A DNA stretch of 64,000 nucleotides from Hypholoma sublateritium FD-334 SS-4 (GCA_000827495.1 KN817629.1:1-64000), one strand, 5' to 3'. Positions 35,656 to 48,480 are shown, counted from the first letter of the stretch. Program-made: numbers and translations. Notes: generated by a model from the letters alone, not told the origin.

Positions 35656-36232
35656 AAGTGCTGTGAGCATGACTTCCCATGCTATAGATCAGGATACCTG
35701 ATTGGGGGTCTCCGCTCTCTGTTCATTTGAGAGTATTTGAAGGTGAATTGACTGCTGTTACATGATCCCAACATGAGTTCGACAGTGCTGGATATTGATT
35801 TTTACCTTTCAATGTCTCGGCAATGTGGTCAGACAATGAGAGAAGGCAAATCAATTGACTTTATCGCTGAAGGGTTTCTCAGACCCAAGATTGAAACCAA
35901 ATAATAACACTAGACAGCGGCTCAGCGCTCAGCATTCAATAACTGTATCAGCGTGCACTGTGGAAAGAGTGCCTTGCACGGTGATATCAACATCACGTCA
36001 ACTGTACGTCAACCGCAGAACAGCACACTGAAAATGTGCTGGAAAATGGACATCATTGAAGTAAATATCATGACATCCTCGACACATTCCCAGACTGACT
36101 GTTAGGCGGCCTTTGGTAGGCATCGCAATCACTGATACCCCAGTTTTCCGTCAGCGCCCCTGGCCTGTCGTTCATTAAAAGAGGACGGGGTCGGCACGTT
36201 CTGATGACCTCGAAAGTCCCCGCTAATTTTCA
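35656..36232. other. Intergenic
   Basis: Promoter of the secreted protein gene; no other feature recognised. Confidence 0.55.
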
Positions 36233-37473
36233 ATGATGTTTTCGACTCACCCTTCCCTCCCTATCCTCTGGGTAGCGGCAATAACTTTTTCACACGTCGT
36301 CTATGGAGGTAGATGAAATTTCACTGAAGCAGCGAGCTTGACTGACGAAAAACTCTAGCCTTAATATCGGCTGATGGCACCCCTTCTGGTTTTGTTCGCC
36401 CTTCGCTGCCTGCTCGAAACAAGACAGATTTCACTGGCATATTCTCCGCAATAAAAAACCATAAGGTTACCCCATTGCACGGCCGGGACAGCCTTGTCCA
36501 CAGAGATGTTCCTCCGGCGCCTAATTTCTTCTCACTCACCTTTGGTCCCATCAACGCGGCCAACAACGCCGACGGGGTAAGCGTTTTATTCATAGAATTC
36601 GACGGCTGACCTAAATTTATACGCAAAGTTCATGGGGTTTGTGTCCCTCCCGACCTTCGACGTGGACGGTTGTGCGGAGCACTGCAACACCCGCGCGTTC
36701 CTGACGAGTAACCCGTTGGCAAATGGCGGACCGTGCATCTTCTTCAATCTCTGGACTGCCGTCGTTAATGGAACAGCAACGGCTAATATCTGCAGCATGG
36801 TCAGCAGCGAATTTATCAATGCACGCTATTGAGTTGGAACTAATCGACTGCTATTTAGTACACCACAGTAACCGACAGCTCCACCGCGACAAACACAGGC
36901 CAAGGCGATCTCCGCGTCACCAACTCGCTGGGGTCCAGTCGCATCAGCCTCATCCAGGACGGGTCATTCCAGGACTTCACCTGCATCATCACCCAAACCA
37001 ACGGGTGCCCATTTGTTCCCAGCGCATTCTGGACGCGCTTCTTCGACCCGTCGGTCCCGTATGACTTTGTCCTGGTCAATAACTTCGGCGGCCACAGCGG
37101 GACGTCCTCCGCTGATTTCTTCTTCGGCCCACCCACGCTCGACTCCCCCGCAGCCGGCTCATCGCTGACCTACGCGCTTCCCCTGGGCACTATTCCTGGG
37201 ACGACCTACGTCATTTCACTCTTCGTCACGAACAGTAATTTATTTCCAGCGCCAGCTAATTTAACAGGCGCTTTGATGTCTGTTCTGTGGAACGGTGTTG
37301 ATGTCCTGGACGCGGTACAGATTGGCCCGGAGACGTTCAACGGCCTGACCTTTTTCAATATCCAGGCGACGGTCGTTGCGGAAGGGGATGATACGTTTGT
37401 CTTAAAAAATGGCGGTGCGTTCGCTCACGCCATGTTTGTGGACGATATTGCCTTGTTCCAGAAATGGTTTTAG
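36233..37473 (+). CDS. Secreted protein with cysteine-containing N-terminal and beta-sandwich-like C-terminal domain
   Basis: Four exons: 36233-36308, 36359-36576, 36629-36799, 36859-37473; 359 residues. A signal peptide is clear (SLPILWVAAITFSHVVYG). The third exon holds a cysteine motif (DVDGCAEHCNTRAF, GPCIFFNLW, ANICSM) that resembles a PAN/apple-like module often found in fungal secreted proteins with a fixed C..C..C pattern. The last 200 residues contain paired strands and a stretch QDGSFQDFTC, suggesting a jelly-roll or carbohydrate-binding type fold. A 33-base segment at 37233-37265 has perfect GT/AG ends but is in frame; I kept it as coding. Function unknown; wall or extracellular location likely. 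Confidence 0.75.
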
Positions 37474-37659
37474 CTACGTGGCGCTCTGAATTTTAATTCG
37501 GAAGTTGATTGGTTGCAATGTATATGTACAATATGTGTATGTGTACAGAGGACAGGAAAAAATCATTTTACGATGCGGGAGAAGTACGAGTAAAAATTAT
37601 CGAGGCAGGGCTGGTATGATAATCAGAATCGTGCAGGTCGTGATGGCGGTCGCGGTGCT

Positions 37660-37989
37660 CTAGTACGTGGAGCCCATTACGCCGCCTCTTCTCCGGCTTC
37701 GTCCTGTTCTCCGGCTGGATCTGCGCGATCCGAAGCAGCGACAGCATAGGATGTCCGCAATTACATTGAATATCGTCACGATGACCTGTTAACAATTTAG
37801 CAGATGGTTTGTGTTACGAGGTAGCTGCGAGCACGTACTGTAGTGATGGCGCTAACGATGGCCATGATCACACCTGCGATGGCAGAGATAATGGCATTGA
37901 TGCCGGCGCCGATTGCGGAGAAGATGGAGCCCTGACATTGAGTGTCAGTAACTTTTCAAGACGAGCAGAAACGGAAGCGTGCGTACCAT
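37660..37989 (-). CDS. Tiny conserved basidiomycete membrane-type protein
   Basis: Three exons: 37989-37987, 37931-37839, 37785-37660; 73 residues. Exon 1 contributes only the ATG. The protein is MGSIFSAIGAG followed by a continuous Ala/Ile/Val-rich amphipathic or membrane stretch of about 40 residues, then CCRCFG and an Arg-rich tail. Very similar small proteins recur in Agaricomycete genomes and, as far as I know, have no assigned role. The Gly after Met is in a good context for N-myristoylation (MGSxxS), and the CCxC next to the membrane stretch could be palmitoylated. It is easy to miss because the coding exons are short and the start codon is isolated. It converges on the secreted protein gene. 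Confidence 0.8.
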
Positions 37990-39387
37990 AATGTTGTGTC
38001 GAAGGGTGTGGTGGTATGAAAGGTAGTTTGAGTTTGCAGCGAAGGGGGGATATTGTAATTGACTGGACGAGCAAGTAGGCGTATATATACCTGGCATTTT
38101 TCAGATGACGTTGTTCATTAGCGGAGTAACGGAAACACATTCCATCATTATGCATCGAGAGTAGGGACGTACATTTCACGTCATTGCTGTGGGGATCTGA
38201 CTGTATAAGTGGTGCGCCCGCCGCCTGACAAGGTAATGGTTATGACGTCATGATCGTCTTGATTCTTGATTAAAAGTAGTTCGTGGCGTCCACGACATTG
38301 CTTGTCTTGAACGTTGTTGAGAGCGTGCAGAGCAGGATTTCACACGATTTCGAGGAGCTTCCCCGCGAAGCAAGGGTTACGCTTAGTCCTTCAGATCTTC
38401 AGATTTAGCGCCCACGCCTAATCAGCAAACGCCTCCCGCCGACAGCCCGCCGATATTCATGCACATGGCCGGCAACATGGGCCACGACATTTCTTGCGAC
38501 TATGTACGTATGGAGTTGAATGCGAATGAATTTCGCGCATGCGCCATCAATATTAATAGCGAGTCCCCACCACCCGCAACCTCGCGCCCTCACCCGGCTC
38601 CGGCCCGCTCCAGCCCAGCCTCACTGCACACGGCCCACAGCCCGTAAGTACTTGTGTACGTCACCTCGCACTGTGCGCGTACACCGACCAGCTACAAGGA
38701 AAAGGATGCTAGTCCGGGCCCGCGCACGCAGGACACCCGCGCATCGACGCCGCACGCTCAGGACATGTACCGCCATTCGGTAGACGCGCCAAGGCGAGCG
38801 CACCCGCTCCCTGCCCCAGCCTTCGGCGTACACGGCACCAACTTCTCAGTGAAGTTTAAAGTTGACGCAACGGGTAGATCCCAGTTCGTTTATTGAACAA
38901 TTCCTCCTCACGTATTGTAGGCTATATTCGTCAGTGGATAGGCATATTTGAGCTTATATGGGAATTCTTATTACTATACTCGGAGGAACTCTGATTAGCG
39001 GACGACTTGCGGACGACGAGGTGCATGGTTGAACAGAATCTATCGGTACAAAGCTAGTATATCCACTCAATGTCCTGGGCTTTCGTATTGAGGAGGTTCA
39101 AGTTGCACGTTGGGCACCGCAATATAGCACGCAATCGCGTTCAAACTTCACAGCCTGTCAATCAACTAGAAATAGCCTGTGAGATCCTTGTTATCGGAGC
39201 TTCCGACATATATTATTGTCTGACAAGCCGCAGCTTCCAGTCGGTCATATGCACAGAAGTACACAGCCCATATTGAGAGAGAAGGTGTGCAGGTCATCGC
39301 GTGCTTTCGCAGTCCGAGTCGGATCACTATCGTCTAACAGCCTGCCTTTACTATCTCTCCTTCTACCACATCCAGTCCAACAGCAAT
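37990..39387. other. Intergenic
   Basis: Divergent promoter region of the tiny membrane protein and the large EF-hand protein. A GC-rich patch at 38560-38850 gives overlapping open frames on several strands, none recognisable. Confidence 0.5.
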
Positions 39388-42300
39388 ATGAGCGACAATA
39401 TACTCTTTGCGGTACAGGTCCCTGAATTCGGACGAGATCGCTCGTCCACAGCCCAGGAATCCTCCGTAAAGCCTCTTGACAATTTGGTGGACAATGATAA
39501 GACAATATTCTGGGCCGAATTCGACGATTATTTCAACCAAAACGAACAGACTATCAAAAAGGCGATGGAGGCAAAACTTCAGTCCGGCGGTGCGGATGGT
39601 AGAGGCTCAAACTCAAGTGTGGTCGACGACATGAATACATTTGTGGATACTGTGAACGTGGTTCTCAACGTACTGGACATTCTCGGGCATGCACATCCCA
39701 TCCTTAAAGGTAGTCCCCATATTTTTACTGCTTCGAGTTCAAGCGTTATCTAATTCTGGTACATATTAAAAGCTTCCATTTCTGCATTTCACGGAGTAAT
39801 CTCACTGGATCTGAAGCAAAGGGACAACAATCGCAAAGTTTTGGCGGTTAAATTAGAGATGCAAACGATGATGTGTTCTATGTTTCAGTGAGTTACCTCA
39901 ATTCGAGCCTTGCCAGTCATAACTCAAACATTCAAAGGCTACGTCACGTACGGCATGTGCACATTGCTGCAAACGAGAGACAGAAAGAGCATGACCGCTT
40001 ACATGCGCTTATCGATTGCATTGCGAATGATATCAAATTATGTGGGAGCGTTCTCAATCACTATCAGGGACGTTCCTTTACAGGTAAGAGTTTTTTTGGT
40101 TAATAGAATCAAAGATTGACGCGTGATTTTCCTGCAGCCAGATTGGTGCACGCCGATAACTACGAGCACCGGTTTGCGCAACATGTTGCAACCTTTTCCC
40201 GCCGGCGTTCTGAGCTCCAAGTGGCACTCCAAGTCTACGCCGCACGGGGTATTGATGCCGCCAACACTGCCATTGCCGAGCTTGATGCGAAAGTGACGGA
40301 GATGGGGGAAAATATCAGTCTCGTCGTTGCAATCCTCAGCAAATTTGACTCACCTCGCGAGAAAGACTGCCGGAAATTCATCAAAGAAAACGGGGGTCTT
40401 AAGACGTGCATTACAAAGGAAGAGCTTCTCTCTACACTCGTTGGAAAACTGCCAGATGCCCCGGAGTCTACGGAAGGAGGAGCGTCTCGGAAACCATTGT
40501 CTCGCGAGGAAGAGTTGAAGAACGCTCGTGAAACTCTAAGTCGTGAACTTTCTGAAGACCTAAAGAAAAGTCTAGAACAGAACCAGTCGCGCTTTGAGAA
40601 GCTCCTCGAACTACAGACTAAACAAATGACCGACTATATTAAAAATATTCAAAGCGTCAACACCGAAAGAATTATCAGCCATACAACGATGCTTCACAAC
40701 GCTACTTTACAACTAGCCAATTTCCAAGACCCAGTAAGCTTTTATAAAAAAATACGACTTGCCTGTTGAATAATGGAACTGACATGCACTGCAGGAACTG
40801 CAAAAGATTTGGAACGAAATGGTAAGTAATTGCCAACATTCGCAAAGTACTGTATTCTAAAGATCTATGTTGTACAGGGGCTATCAACGCGAAGCGTCAA
40901 GGCTAGAAATTTCGTTTTAATGTTGCGCGACTACCTGGCCAAGGAGCGCCCCGCTTCAGAAGCACCATTAACTCGATCTCCCCAGCAATTTACACCTGAA
41001 GGTAGTTTGCCCATACTTTCCGAGTCCCCTTCGCCAGAAAGTAAAAACGAAATAACACCTAAAGAGGATGAAGATTCGCAATCTTGGACTCTGAAGTACA
41101 TCAATGTAGCAAACGTACGACCCATTGTCGAAGCTATAGACGAGGATGTGTCCGGATTCATCAGCATTCAAGAGATGAATAAATTTGCATTGTCACGTCC
41201 CCCAGGCACGAGGTAAATTTTGCGCACTGGATCGATCGTTATTTCTTCTTACTTATTTCTGTAGCCTATTGGATTGGATAGCCTACTGGGCAGCAGGTAC
41301 GTCTTTTTACAGCTCGAGAGCATTGGGATTACTGATTTTATTTATGTATTTCAAAAGGGTGGCACATCAACATCACAGACTACTGTCACAAGATATACAA
41401 AACTCTATTCAAAATGCACAAAATCATTCCCTCGCTACGTTCCGTGAACCAGAAGCTCGCTTATATATATCTGGACAGCAGATATATTAANGTCACTGAG
41501 GCAACTCTTCGGTCTTTACAGTCTCGTTCACCGTACGAGCCAAGAGACGCGAGGTTGATAAACATGACGACAGATATTGCGACTGCTCAAGAACAAAAAC
41601 TGAGGGCTAACTTGGAGTCAATGTCGTATCTGATTCGGGCACCAGCTGATATTGCACCAATTGTAGGAGCAGAGCGCGTAGAAACGGTAGGATATCTTAT
41701 CTATTATGTGCCTGTTATTCTGCGTATTGACGACTAGATAACAATTATAGTGGATCTTGCCCCTCCTGCACTTGCTTCTGGAACGTCATTTAGAAATACT
41801 TAAACTTGGCCAAACCAAAGTTCTTCATCCGGACGAACTTCTTGCCCATTCTGATTCGCTTTACTTTGCCCTTGACGCCTTTGATGATCGCAGGATTGAG
41901 CTCAAAAGTGAATGTTCTCTCCGCTTTACTCGCCTTATGTGTAGCTCACAGTTTAAATCAGAAATTTTTAAACCGATCCACAGAGACCCCTTGGCGCAGC
42001 TTGAGAATTTTGCTTACGGCATGGTACGATGACACCTCGAAGCTGAGCTCCTGCCTAAATAACGGTTACCCTATAAATTAGTTTCATGGCATAAGCAATT
42101 ACAAGAAGGAACCGACCATGATTGGCACACGTTTTTATGCCGATTTTCCGGAGGATGATGAGGAGAACACATTGGACAAGTCAAAGAACGACCTTTCCGA
42201 GTCACGGTGTATTCTGGCCAAAGGAGTGGGCTCGGCTCTTTCCTTTGAAGACTTAGGTCTCTTTCCAGACGTCGATATTTCACCAGACGCCCGACTTACC

Positions 42301-44076
42301 TCCCATCCCGCGAGAGGAAATTGGGTTGGGACTCTCTTACGCAGCCATACACCGTTTCAGACTCTCTGTCTCCATATTGACGTTGTCGACAACCACATTA
42401 CCGGAGAAAGAATTCTTAGCGGATACAAACACACTAACATTACGGGATATTTTGGAGACCAGGACCTCGATACCGGGATAACCAAAATCGAGTTCCAGCT
42501 CCACTACAATCCAGACGAATGGTTCGGCCTAATTTACGAGTTCAATGGAGAATATAACCATCTACGAGATACTATCAAAGGTCATTGGCGAGCGTATTAC
42601 AGCTTCAGCGACACCGAGCCACCTCGCCTGCAAGTCATATACACTGGATCTTTCTTATTAACTAGATCTCCACCACATGCCTTCCGATTTCTGGATCTGC
42701 TTCATCAGCCAAGTGCAAATGAGGAGGATACCGTGACAAAGTCGAAACTGGCTCGGCGTAGGTGGGCCTTCGCTACCCAAGCGGTGAAATTCAAAGTGCA
42801 AGAACAAAAGGGTTCCTGGAAGTTCATTAGCGCAAGACTTGCAGAGAGAAATGCATGGATCGAGGTTCACACGAAGCTCACTCAGGGAGTCACCCAGGGA
42901 GTCAACCGAGAGGACGCTATCGAATCTTTAAATCACGCGAAGTTGGTGACCAAGCTACATCCAATCAATCGACATATCTATGACATGGCTGCAAATTATC
43001 TATGGGAAAGAAAATGGTTCGCTGTGTGAGCGGTATTCATTGTTTTAGGAACCTATTTCTAATTAACAGGTTCGTTCGAAGGCAAGTGTATTGCGATTCA
43101 TGTGCACATGGAATTTATTTCGACCGCTATATCTGTGTCACCTGTGTCGAAGAAGACTTCAGCAATCAACTCGATTTGTGCGCGGATAACCCCCAGTGCA
43201 TTTCACAAACCGTGTTCCCCGAGCGTGATCTCGTGCACAGCTCCTCTCATACCCTTCTACGCACCGACAGACATATCATGAGCGCGGAGCTAGTCGAATT
43301 ATTCACTCAATCAAATTTACGCTCTGAAAAAATCAAACGAATTTTTAGGGAAGAGGAACGCAAGACATCCGGGCATGCTACAAAACAATCAATCACGCAG
43401 ACGACCGTAGAGCAAATCAAACTCGACATTAAATCGCCCCCACTCAAAATGAATTGCACGACTTGCGAGAAAGAGCTGACGCTGCCGTGTTGGGTGTGTG
43501 CCATCTGCGGTATGTGACCGTTGTTATCATCATATATGTATCGGCTGAGTCCATATTCGTCCAGCTCAAGACACGCTGTTCTGCATAGAATGCGAAAGCT
43601 CTCAGACGCATACACGAGTATTCCAGATGAGCGAAAACGGTGATATCAGGAACACCCACTTATCCAACCACATGCTTCTGCGCGTGCACGATAGCGCCGA
43701 GGCCAAATTGGTCAGGTTGAAGTCAATAGACAAAAAACTGCAAGACATTCAAAAGAATATGCAAGGCAATATCAGCAAAGTTGATACACGCGTGGAACAC
43801 CTCTCATCGGTCGTGGAGAAGTTTGGGGGACGACTGAAAGGTTTGGAGTCCGCGGTGGGCGTTATGGATTCCAGAGTGGCCAGTTTGGACTCCGGAGTGG
43901 CCAGTTTGGACTCTAGAGTGGCCAGTTTGGACTCTAGAGTCTCCAGTTTGGACTCTAGAGTCGCCAACTTGGACTTCAAAGTCGACAGCTTGGAGGCCAA
44001 GATGGACGCAATGATGGGGATGTTAAAGGACGTCCTCAGCCCTGCGCGAGGAGGCTCGGGGCCGGAATCGGATTAA
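39388..44076 (+). CDS. Large EF-hand, zinc-finger and heptad-repeat protein
   Basis: Twelve exons: 39388-39709, 39773-39887, 39938-40083, 40138-40733, 40795-40821, 40878-41212, 41265-41296, 41358-41686, 41751-42023, 42082-43025, 43070-43509, 43565-44076; 1356 residues with all phases consistent. The N-terminal third is helical (TVNVVLNVLDILGHAHPIL, ISLDLKQRDNNRKVLA) and resembles helical adaptor regions seen before NLR-like proteins. A textbook calcium-binding loop, DEDVSGFISIQE, lies at about residues 490-501. The middle is unknown. Near residue 1048 is a ZZ-like finger (VYCDSC, YICVTCVEED, LDLCADN) and later a second cluster (NCTTCEKEL, CWVCAICA, CIECE). The C-terminus is a coiled coil made of six 7-residue repeats (VASLDSR type). 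The family is Agaricomycete-specific to my knowledge; a calcium-responsive scaffold is an inference. Confidence 0.85.
43876..44001 (+). repeat. Six tandem 21-bp units encoding coiled-coil heptads
   Basis: Units begin at 43876, 43897, 43918, 43939, 43960 and 43981; the second and third are identical and the ends are more diverged, as expected for recent internal expansion. Each unit encodes one heptad of the type VASLDSR with hydrophobic V and L at core positions. Confidence 0.95.
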
Positions 44077-44543
44077 AGGGTTATTTTCGCTCTCTTGTAA
44101 ACGTACAACTCAGTATGTCAATTTCCTTTTAATCTGTATCATGTTTTCTCCACACAACAAGGCCTACAAATACAGCGCTATCAATCAAAGAGTAATCTTC
44201 GAATGCAAAACGACCTGTTTTTAACTCGCTCTCGACGAGAGAGCCACTCTTCACCAGCTCTTCACAGTCGGGATTATTTCCTAAATCGTCGAAGTTGGGC
44301 CTGATTTAATTGGCGGATCTCTTCGTTCTCCGCTTCGGCGTCTAAGAAGAGTTCCCGCCACGTTAGGGTCCAAGTCAAGTCGAGTTAAAGTCAAAGTCAA
44401 CTTGAAGGACCGGGATCTGTCGGATGCTTTTAAATGCGGCCGGCCGGCCCGGGCCCGGGACCGCTTGATTTTTTACAACCAGCGCCGTCTTTCAATTTCG
44501 CCTTCTGTCGAACACTTCCTCGCCAGCATCGTCGCCGATCCAT
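44077..44543. other. Intergenic, DPH2 promoter
   Basis: 3' region of the EF-hand gene and promoter/leader of DPH2. It contains a short direct repeat of AAGTCAA units at about 44371-44401. No gene. Confidence 0.55.
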
Positions 44544-46740
44544 ATGCCATCATCAGCGGAACATACAACATCGTTCGCAGCCTCAGGCGAAGACGCCCTC
44601 ACGCGGCCCCTCGAGATCCGGGACGCCGAGCTAGCTGCGGCCGCAGCGCGCCCAGGCGGAGACTTCGCCACGTTCTATGAGATTGAGCGCACGGCGCGTG
44701 AGCTCGTTGCTGGGCGTTATCGACGGGTGCGTGGGCTGGTTACTGTCGCGGTAGAATAGTGTGTGTGTATATATGCTGACGGTACAGAATGGTCTATGGT
44801 GTGTTGTAGATTGCTCTGCAGTTCCCGGACGAACTGCTGTGCAACTCGGTGCCCGTCTTCCGCGCGCTCACGCAGCGGATCGCAGAGCTGTGCGCTGAGG
44901 AGATTATTTCGAGGTCGATAATACCTTCGGATGATGGCAATCCGCAGGGCTCTGGGCTACAGCAAGGCGCGCCGGTGGCAGCGGACGAGGGAGCGCCAGA
45001 GCTCTACGTCCTCGCCGACACGTCTTATGGAAGGTGCGCCTACATCGTCCTGGAATCATGACCATCGGCCAACTCAAGCGCCTGGATACCCACAGCTGTT
45101 GCGTTGATGAGGTCGCTGCGCAGCACGCGAACGCGGACGCGCTCGTGCACTACGGGCACGCCTGCATGACACTGTGCGTCTCCTGCGCCGTCTCCGACCG
45201 ACCCATTCGTGGCTGAGCGACCACCTCCAGGACGTCTCGCCTGCCTGTTATATATGTCTTCGGCCGCAAGGAAATCGACGTGCCACACTGCGTCGCGGCC
45301 CTATTGGGGGCGTACGACGCAGAGACAGAGGACGGAGGCACAGGCACCTACTCCGAGACACAGGCCATCCTTCTGACGCACGACGCGGCGTACACGCACG
45401 CCGCCGGTAAATATATGCCCGCACGCTCCCCCAACTCACAGGCTGACGTTCATACCGCGCGGCAGACGCCCTTCTCAGCGCGCTGCGCGCAACCCTCGCA
45501 ATACGCAGCTCGCAGCTCGCCGTACTGTACGAGAAGATCGGGACCAGCTCCCGCCCTGCAGAGGAACTATCAAAACTAACAACGCAAGCACCTTCAACAG
45601 ATGTACCCGCGCAGAAAACGGCAATCTTCTACGTCGGCGGGGAGAGCCTCGGCCTGACGAACCTGCTCATGACGAACGCGGGATGCGAGGTGCGTGCGGC
45701 TTCTCTATTGAATGTCGTGATGTGCTTATCTTTCTCTCCGCTGCTAGGTTTACACTGTCGATCCACACACGGGTGTCGCTGTGCGCGCGTCCGCGAGGAC
45801 GAATAGGCTACTCATGCGCCGGTACGCCGCCGTGCAAAAGGCGCGCGATGCGGATGTTTTCGGGATCCTCGTCGGCACCCTTGGGGTCGGTGAGTACACG
45901 TCGAACACGAAGCGCACGCCCCCGCTGACCCACCACTGCCTGATCGCAGCGGCGTACCTCCCGCTGATAGCGCACCTGCGCCGCGCGCTCGCTGCGCGTC
46001 GCAAGAAGAGCTACACGATCAGCGTTGGGCGTCTCGCTCCCGCGAAGCTGGCGAACTTCCTTGAGATCGAGTGCTTCGTGCTCGTTGCATGCCCTGAAAA
46101 CAGCCTCGTCGACGATAAGGTGGGTTGAGACTTCAATGATTAGCTTAACCAAATTTAATTAATCGATGTCCCTTATGTCTAGGAGTTCCTCCGCCCGATC
46201 GTGACACCGTTCGAGCTAGAGGTTGCACTGCAGTCTGAGCCGCGCTGGGAGGGGACGTACGTGCTCGACTTCACACAACTACTTGCAGACGCTCAACAGT
46301 CACCGCCACTGCCGTCGGGAGCTACCACGGAGGAAGAGGCCGGTGCGGACATCTCGCGTGGCGATGATTCCGAGCAGCCTGCATTTTCGCTGGTTACGGG
46401 GACGTACCGCCACACGAAGACGTTCGGGCGCGCTGAAAGGGACGGGCGCGGTAGAGAAGGTGCGGAACCCGCTAGCGCGGTCGTGCTACGGAACCAGGAC
46501 GGGGCGCTCGCTGTGATGGAGGATAGCGCCGCAGGTGCGTGGTCCCTCTTTTGTACGTAAAAGTGGAAGTACATCACTGATATTTGGGGTACTATGCGTT
46601 CAGGCCGCTTCCTCGCGCAGCGGACGTACCAAGGGCTGGAGCTTCGACTTGGGGCGGACGCGCCCGGCGTGCTGGAGCAGGGACGCAGCGGCATCGCGCG
46701 GGGGTACCAGGACGATCGGGCGCACCAGGACATGCTCTGA
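44544..46740 (+). CDS. DPH2: Diphthamide biosynthesis protein 2
   Basis: Nine exons: 44544-44726, 44810-45033, 45096-45173, 45231-45406, 45466-45689, 45748-45889, 45950-46119, 46183-46534, 46604-46740; 561 residues. Dph2 pairs with Dph1 in the first step of diphthamide formation on elongation factor 2, the transfer of an aminocarboxypropyl group from S-adenosylmethionine by an unusual iron-sulfur radical enzyme. Seen are IALQFPDELL, YVLADTSYGSCCVDEVAA with the first cluster Cys, YGHACM, LPVIYVFGRKEID, ILVGTLGVA, and the C-terminal ECFVLVACPENSLVD with the last Cys, then LRPIVTPFELEVAL. The ending includes YQGLELRLG. The gene faces the GTPase gene, ends separated by about 150 bases. A decayed copy of its 3' tip exists at about 49501. 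Confidence 0.94.
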
Positions 46741-46889
46741 CACAGGCATGCCAATCCTCTTTTTTCAGCTTGTTGAAGTCATGTACAAAATAACGTCTGA
46801 GAGTAATGGACATCAATCCACAGCTAAAGTGAGTCAAAATTATGCTTTCTAAATGAAAGTCGTTCAAAATCCTGCCCTCAAAGTCATAT

Positions 46890-48390
46890 CTACCAAAGTT
46901 TGAGTCGCCGTGTTTTTGATGCCTCCTGCACGGCGTGCCTCATTTCTTTTCTGAACTCAGCTTGATCTCTGCGTCGCTCCTCGTCTCTGAGCTGGTCTTC
47001 TTGCCGACGCCTCTCCTTTGCCAGTTCGGCAGTCGCCTTGGCTCGCGCTTCGAATTTTTGTTCATATTCTTGACGCCATTTCTCTCGATTCTCCCCCTCC
47101 GCCACAAGATCTGCCTCCAGCTTCTGACGAGCGCTGCTCTCTTTATTCATTCCTTCCTTCAGCGCTGCTCTCTCGGTCTCCCACTGCGCCACCTGCGCCT
47201 GAATTCCTTCCTTCAGCGCAGCCTTCTCTGTCTCCCATCGCGCTAACTGCTCCTGGAGCTGTGCCCTCTCCTCCTCCAGCTCGCGTCGTGCTGCGGCGTT
47301 ACTCTCCTTGATCGTCTCCATCTCCGCCCTGAGATTCGAGACTTCTTCCTTGTGTTTCGCAATGATGCGCTCGATTTCTTCCTGCTGCACGGACCCGGCC
47401 GCTGTGTCGACTAGCGCTTTGCCCTCTACGCCCATCTCAGTCTGGATCTGGGTGATCACCTGCGCCAACTCGGCGAATACATAGCTGAGCACGGCGCCAG
47501 CGGATGCTGCAGTGCGGTTGTGGCGCATGAAGCGCCCGCCGCCGTCGACGACAGTTTTGAAGAACTTGGTCTGCAGCTGTTTCTCTCGGTTTTCCCCGAC
47601 CGCCGCTCCGACTTGGTCCCAGAATGTGGTCAGAACCACAACGTTCTTGAACGTGTCCGTCCCGCACAGCTTCTGGAACATCCGTAGGTTCTTGCCCTGC
47701 TGGCCACTGAACCGTGGGTCTGAGATACGCTGAACGTACACGAGGCCGGCGAGCTTCCGGTCCGCGTCATACCTTGAAAGATATGATCAGCTCGGGGGGA
47801 AGAACGTGTACCCTTGAGATGCACTCACTCTGAGAGCAAGAATTTGGCTATCTTTGTCAATATATCCGTGTCGGTGACGCCTTGGCGTGAATCGTCGAAA
47901 CCGGGTGTGTCGACGACGGTCACTTTACGACCAGTGGCGCTGTCGATAAAGCGAATGGGCTCGACGTCGGCGGTCTCAGATTCGAGGCTGTCGCCGATCG
48001 CAACGCTGCTTTTGCCTGTGAGAAGGTTGATAAACTGTAACGGATGCAGACGTTGGTAAACGTGTTCTTCAAGAGCATTACGCGATTCAACCCACAGAGG
48101 ATTTCCCAGAGCCGGTAGCTCCCATCACGCTGTCATCCATTGAGAAAGGGCTGAATCGTGGTAGAAGGCAAATGCGCTCACGCTATTACGACGTCCTCCT
48201 GTGGCTGAGAGATCTCATCGTCTGAGTCAGAGTCGTCGGATGGCTCGTATAATTCAGGTGGAGGCTTCAATGCAGAGAGTGAGCCGTTAATCTCGTCATC
48301 AGACAGGCTTAGAGCTTCACAGGGAAGCACTATAGTAGAAAGTGATGTTCTGTCGGCGGTTGTGCAATCATAAATTTCAGAGGCAATCAT
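46890..48390 (-). CDS. P-loop GTPase (AIG1/MMR_HSR1-like) with coiled-coil tail, copy 1
   Basis: Four exons: 48390-48182, 48129-48096, 48034-47829, 47772-46890; 443 residues. A 70-residue acidic Ser-rich leader precedes VIAVMGATGSGKSS (Walker A, about 73-80). Next are FINLLTGKSSVAIG, a Thr-containing switch, VVDTPGFDDSRQGVTD (G3) and VVVLTTFWDQV, where the G4 NKxD is replaced by TTFWD as in many fungal members. A conserved helix MRHNRTAASAGAVLSYVF follows. The last 180 residues are one long Glu/Arg/Gln-rich coiled coil. This group of Agaricomycete G proteins is large and largely uncharacterised; relatives in plants and animals (AIG1/GIMAP) act in defence and immune-cell survival. It is a tandem paralog of 49677-51010. 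Confidence 0.9.
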
Positions 48391-48480
48391 CGTAGTAATG
48401 GGTATGAAATCTGTGATTTAGGACGGCAGTCAAGTACTGACTCGACTTGTAAAGCTTATATCCCCGTGTATTTCAGTCAC

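Noticed and set aside
37233..37265. 33-base GT...AG segment in the secreted protein as an intron
   Set aside because: It is in frame, very short, and its coding reading (NLFPAPANLTG) looks natural; kept as exon, although the GCTAAT branch-like motif leaves some doubt.
41908..41951. Candidate intron in the EF-hand protein
   Set aside because: Its 44-nt length would break the frame, whereas the continuous reading joins cleanly to the next exon.
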